Shown here piece after piece: positions 60,225-64,000 of a DNA stretch of 64,000 nucleotides. A program made the translations under genes and the position numbers. Origin of the DNA: Rebecca billardiae RCC1528 (Eukaryota > Haptophyta); assembly GCA_965240325.2 (NCBI GenBank), contig OZ251227.1, forward strand, positions 992,001-1,056,000. Direction: 5' to 3'. The notes below the pieces were generated by a model. It searched no databases. It was not told the origin of the DNA and saw only the letters and a list, made by a program, of their open reading frames with translations. Each line of letters opens with the position of its first letter. Position 1 is the first letter of the stretch.

Positions 60225-62474
60225 TCATGCCTCCAACGGCACGAACGTCTTTGATGAGTTCGTCGCTGTAGCGCCGTGCTGCGAGCCTGCAATTCTTTGG
60301 GCGAGACGACCCGGCATGCACCACTGCTCAAACGTAATGGCCGCACGACTTGGCATGGCCTTCCATTTGAGCAGGAGCCCGGCGAGCAGGCAGTGGGCAA
60401 GGCCGAAGAGCACCAGCGCGATCATGTCCGCGCGCAGCCGCGTTGGATCGATGCCCAGCAGGCTGAGGAATAGATTGGCGCTCAGCGGGAAGGGGTCCAC
60501 ACCTGCGCCCGAACCCCGCGGTGCAGAGCAGAGCACAGCGAACGCCCGTGAGCAGCGCGCATGTGCGCAGTGCGGTGGCCTGCAGTTCGCGCGCGGCGCA
60601 CACCTGGTGCCTGAATCATGACCACCTTATCGTGCAGCTCGTTGCCGAGCATAGCCTGGAAGCCGAAGCGAAAGAAGGAGAGCGACTGCACCATCCCAAC
60701 CAGATCGGGCGCGTCGCTCAGGTTGAGAAGCGCGCCGTTCAGCAGCAGCAGCACTAGCATGAGGATCGTGGCGCACAGGTTGGCGGAGCCGAGGGAGTCG
60801 AACGGGATGGAGAGCGCGGCGACGAGCGTGCCCGCGGCCACGTTCACGAGGACGGCCACGGCGAGAAACGCGACGAAGTGCCACACGTCCGGGTCGAAGT
60901 TCACCTGCGATGCGCGCGGCGCGGCATAGGCATCGCGCCAGCGCGTGGGCAGCGCGTGGGCGGGCTGAGGCGCGACGGCGTGCGCCCGACGCCGTCAAGC
61001 GAGCATCGCTGCGCGGCGTGCGCGCCGCGCGCGGCGCGTGCCAAGGGGTAGAAGCAGGCGGTGAAAGCAAACGCCGGCACGACGCGCAGCAGCAGCATGT
61101 CCATCGTCAGCTTGGTCAGCAGCACCGCAGGCAGCGAGTAGTAGCCGTTGCGCAGCTCGCGCAGGTTGAGCGCCTTCTCCGACATGAACACCTCCATCGC
61201 AGACAGCCCTGAGAAGCCGAAGAGCGCGAGGACAAAGAAGACGGCACCGATGCGGTTCTGCAGCCCGGCGACGTCGTTGGCCAGCCCGTGGAACAGCCCA
61301 CCGACCACCAGCGCCGCGACCACCGCGACGAGCAGGTGCAGCCGCAGCAGCGACGGGTGGCGCACAATCGAGAGCGCCGAGCGCCAGTAGAGCGCCCACA
61401 ACTCAATCCACAGCCGGCGGGCGCGCGCGCCCGCGCTCGGCCGCGCGGCGCGGGAGCCGCGAGCGCCCGCGCCGCGCGGCGCGCTCGGCGAGAGCGGCCC
61501 GCCCGCGCCCACCTCGGGCGCCGCGTGCCCGACGGCCTTGCCGCCATCGGAGCCCTCGGCCGCCACGCCGCCCGCGGCCGCCCACGCGCTGTGTGCGCTC
61601 AGCCGCGCCGCTTCCTCAGGCACCGCCAGCACGTCGAGCAGGTGGTCGGCCATGTTGATGCCCGGCGAGCACGGCACGCGCGCCTTGGCGCAGATGCTCA
61701 CGAGCTCGGACGTGGGCGCGGCGAGCGTGAGCACGCCCGAGCGCATCAGCATCAGCCGGTCGAGGCCCATGAACGCGCGCGACGACGGCTGATGGATGGA
61801 GAGCACCACCACGCGGCCGCGCTTGGCGAGCCGCCGGATCGACTGGATGAGCTGGTACGCGGTGGTGGAGTCGAGGCCGGAGGTGACCTCGTCACAGAGG
61901 AGCACGGCGGGGGAGACGACGAGCGACATCGCCAGCGAGATCCGCCGGCGCTCGCCCCCGCTCACCCGCGCCTGCGCCGACATGGTCGCCGCGTCGCCCA
62001 CGATCGAGTCTGCAACGTGAGTCAGCGAGAGCTCGGCGATTGCCTCGTCCGCGCGCTCGAGCTTCTCCGCCTTGGGCATGTCGACGGGGAGCGTGAGGAG
62101 GGAGGCGAAGGTGACGCACTCGCGCACCGACATTGTGGACGGGAGCAGGTCGTGCTGCTGGCAGTACGAGATGAGCGACGGCGGGTACGACGCGCCAAGC
62201 AGCAGCGGCTCGTCGTCGACCGCGACGCGCCCCGAGCAGCGCGCGCCTCCCGGCACAATGCCCGCGAGCACGTCGAGGAAAGTGGTCTTGCCCGAGCCCG
62301 AGGCGCCCATCACGCCGAGGCACTCGCCGGCGCGCGCGAGGCCGCTGACCGAAGAGAGGATCTGACGCCCGCTTGCCGCGACCACGCTCAGCTCGTCGAA
62401 GGTCAGCTCGCTCACCGAGTGGGCCATGCTCGAGCCGGCGCGCGGCCCAATGCCGCCGGCGGGCGGCCCCGCGC

Positions 62475-62508
<34 letters not shown>

Positions 62509-64000
62509 GGCGGTCGTGGGCAGCATGGTGCCGCCCGCGGAGGAGGAGGCGCGCACGCGCGGCTTGCGGAGCACCAGCCAAAGAGCCGTCGGCGTGCCCA
62601 CGACCACGAGCAGCGCCAGCACCGCGAGCGCGACGCTCGACGCCAGGCGCCACTCGCGCGTGCGCCTCCGCTGCACCAGCACTGCCTGGTCCACGCACTC
62701 CGACACGCGGCAGTCGGCCGAGAGCGGGATGGGCAGGTCGGAGACGCTGACGACGCAGCGCGAGAGGCTGTCGTGCGGCGCGGCGCACGTGAAGCTCGCC
62801 GAGCCGCCGATCGTGTCGCGCCCGAGCATCGACTTGAGCGCCTCCTTGTATGGGCCGAGGTCGCACTCGACGCGCTCGCAGTGCGCGGCGGAGGCGCCGT
62901 TGGCAAAGTCGCAGCCGAGAGCGTCGCAGTGCACGGCGCCGGAGGAGAAGGGCGAGGACGTGGTGGGCGCGCCGATGATGATCTCGCACGACCCCTTCTC
63001 GCGCGGCTCCGCCGAGCACTCCACCGTGATCTGCAGCTCGGCGAACGCCTTGGGCACGTCGGCAGGCATGCACTCGTACGAGCGGCGCATCGGCTCGCGC
63101 GAGTGGAACTCAAAGTCGCCCGCGCTGCACGCGGCCGTGGCGCCGCACGCGGCGGGGGAGGCCGGGTCGCACAGCCCGCACGCCGCGCCGCCGAACCCCG
63201 CCGCGCACGCGCACTCGCACGTGCGCAGGTCGTACTGCGCGTTCGGGATGTCCAGGCACGCCGACTGCCGCTCCGCAGGGCACGACGAGCCCGAGTACGT
63301 GAAGAGCACGCGCGGCGCGCCGCAGCTCATCTCGTCGGCGAGCTCGACGACCAGCCGCTGGCCGGGGTCGCCAGGCCACAGCGTACACGCGATGGCGTCC
63401 TGCGGCTCGGGCGCGGGCGCGTGCCCGCGGAGCGCGCGTCGGCTCGGCGAGACCGCAGGGATGGCGCTCGCATCGGGCGGCGCCGCGCTCGCCGCCTCGC
63501 CGCCGTGACCGCCGCCCAAGCCTGCGGCGCCGAGCACGATCGCCTCGGCCAGAGCCTCGCTAACGGTGAGCGCACGGCGCCCATGGTGCCGCTCGTGGCG
63601 TGAGTGTCGGCCGAGGTGCCGCTCCGCCGGCGCGGCCGGCGCGGCCGGCGCGACCACCCCAACCTCCGGCCACGCCACCGCCGCCACCGCCGTCCCAGCA
63701 CCGTCTCCGCCGGCGGCGGGCGGGTGAAAGGCTTTCGATATGCTCGCGGGCGCCGGCAGCGCTTGCACATCCGAGCACTCGTGCACGTTGTCCTGCTCGT
63801 CGCGCGCCTGCACTCTGAGCGGCACGCCGTGGTCGATGAGCCGGAGGCCGCGCAGCGTGACGCGCGTCGACTCGTTCCACCTCCCGCCCGCCGGCTGGAT
63901 GGACTTGATGACCGACGAGCTGGAGGGCACCTCGGCCTGCTGCGCGACTATCTTGGCGATCAGATCGATGTGCGACTTCTTCCCCGGCAGCGACTCCGAG
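60225..64000 (-). CDS. ABCG transporter with EGF-like extracellular domain, 3' part, three exons visible
   Basis: At least 1178 aa; open to the window edge at 64000, so the start is missing. Exons: 61042-64000, 60604-60904, 60225-60502. Intron of 137 bp between the first two uses a GC donor (CCCTTG/GCACGC ... ATCGCAG), joining FTACFYPL to VNFDPDVWHF; the last intron (101 bp) is GT-AG. Order: an Ig/IPT-like stretch (VIKSIQPAGGRWNESTRVTL), a Cys-rich ectodomain with an EGF-like segment (CECACAAGFGGAACGLC), one TM helix, an ABC domain (GASGSGKTT, VSGGERRRISLA, VLLCDEVTSGLDS, LSIHQPSS), then the G-type membrane helices. This extended layout recalls plant ABCG24/28-type proteins. Substrate unknown. 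Confidence 0.88.

Overview
The window is 64 kb of nuclear DNA from a GC-rich, photosynthetic, flagellated unicellular eukaryote. A haptophyte-type alga fits best, but this is inferred from gene content and not from any marker gene. The evidence is: spliced genes with short introns (about 100-206 bp, some with GC-AG borders), Rab1, PI 4-kinase and homeodomain genes, a fused phylloquinone (PHYLLO-type) gene, a WD40 protein of flagellar type, strongly G/C-biased third codon positions inside genes, and AT-rich, microsatellite-laden intergenic DNA. No rRNA, convincing tRNA, CRISPR array or bacterial operon was seen.

Left part (1-30 kb). It holds the 3' end of a CFAP52-like WD40 gene, a proline-rich LamG surface protein, a His/Asp-rich secreted hydrolase, and an apparently intronless 7-kb gene fusing MenF, MenD, MenH and MenC. 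Beyond these lie PDX2 (vitamin B6 synthase glutaminase), a double-hotdog thioesterase, a membrane RING protein and a GT8 glycosyltransferase. The block from 1.38 to 29.87 kb is bracketed by two nested pairs of inverted repeats lying almost symmetrically about 15.65 kb.

Middle (30-48 kb). This is a compact housekeeping region with head-to-head gene pairs: Rab1 / FkbM-like methyltransferase, ABCG half-transporter / PI4K-beta-like kinase, and coiled-coil protein / HisHF. The coiled-coil/disordered gene at 30-32.7 kb precedes them. Splice sites could be read directly in Rab1, ABCG, the coiled-coil gene and HisHF.

Right part (48-64 kb). It holds a repeat-rich gap, a homeodomain gene with a Tyr/Pro/Gly-rich tail, a foldback element, microsatellites, a gag-only LTR retrotransposon inserted in a (TA)n tract beside an older relative, and the 3' part of a second ABCG transporter with an EGF-like ectodomain.

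The most novel observation is a pair of foldback elements (24979-26084 and 52837-53913). Each has arms of about 390-400 bp that are about 98-99% identical, shared termini of the form CAAGGGNGGTC, and a perfect 7-bp target-site duplication (ATCCGGG and CTGTGCC). They look like two recent insertions of one non-autonomous DNA transposon family. Metabolically, the fused Men protein would turn chorismate into o-succinylbenzoate for phylloquinone; the nearby thioesterase could be a partner, but this is speculative.
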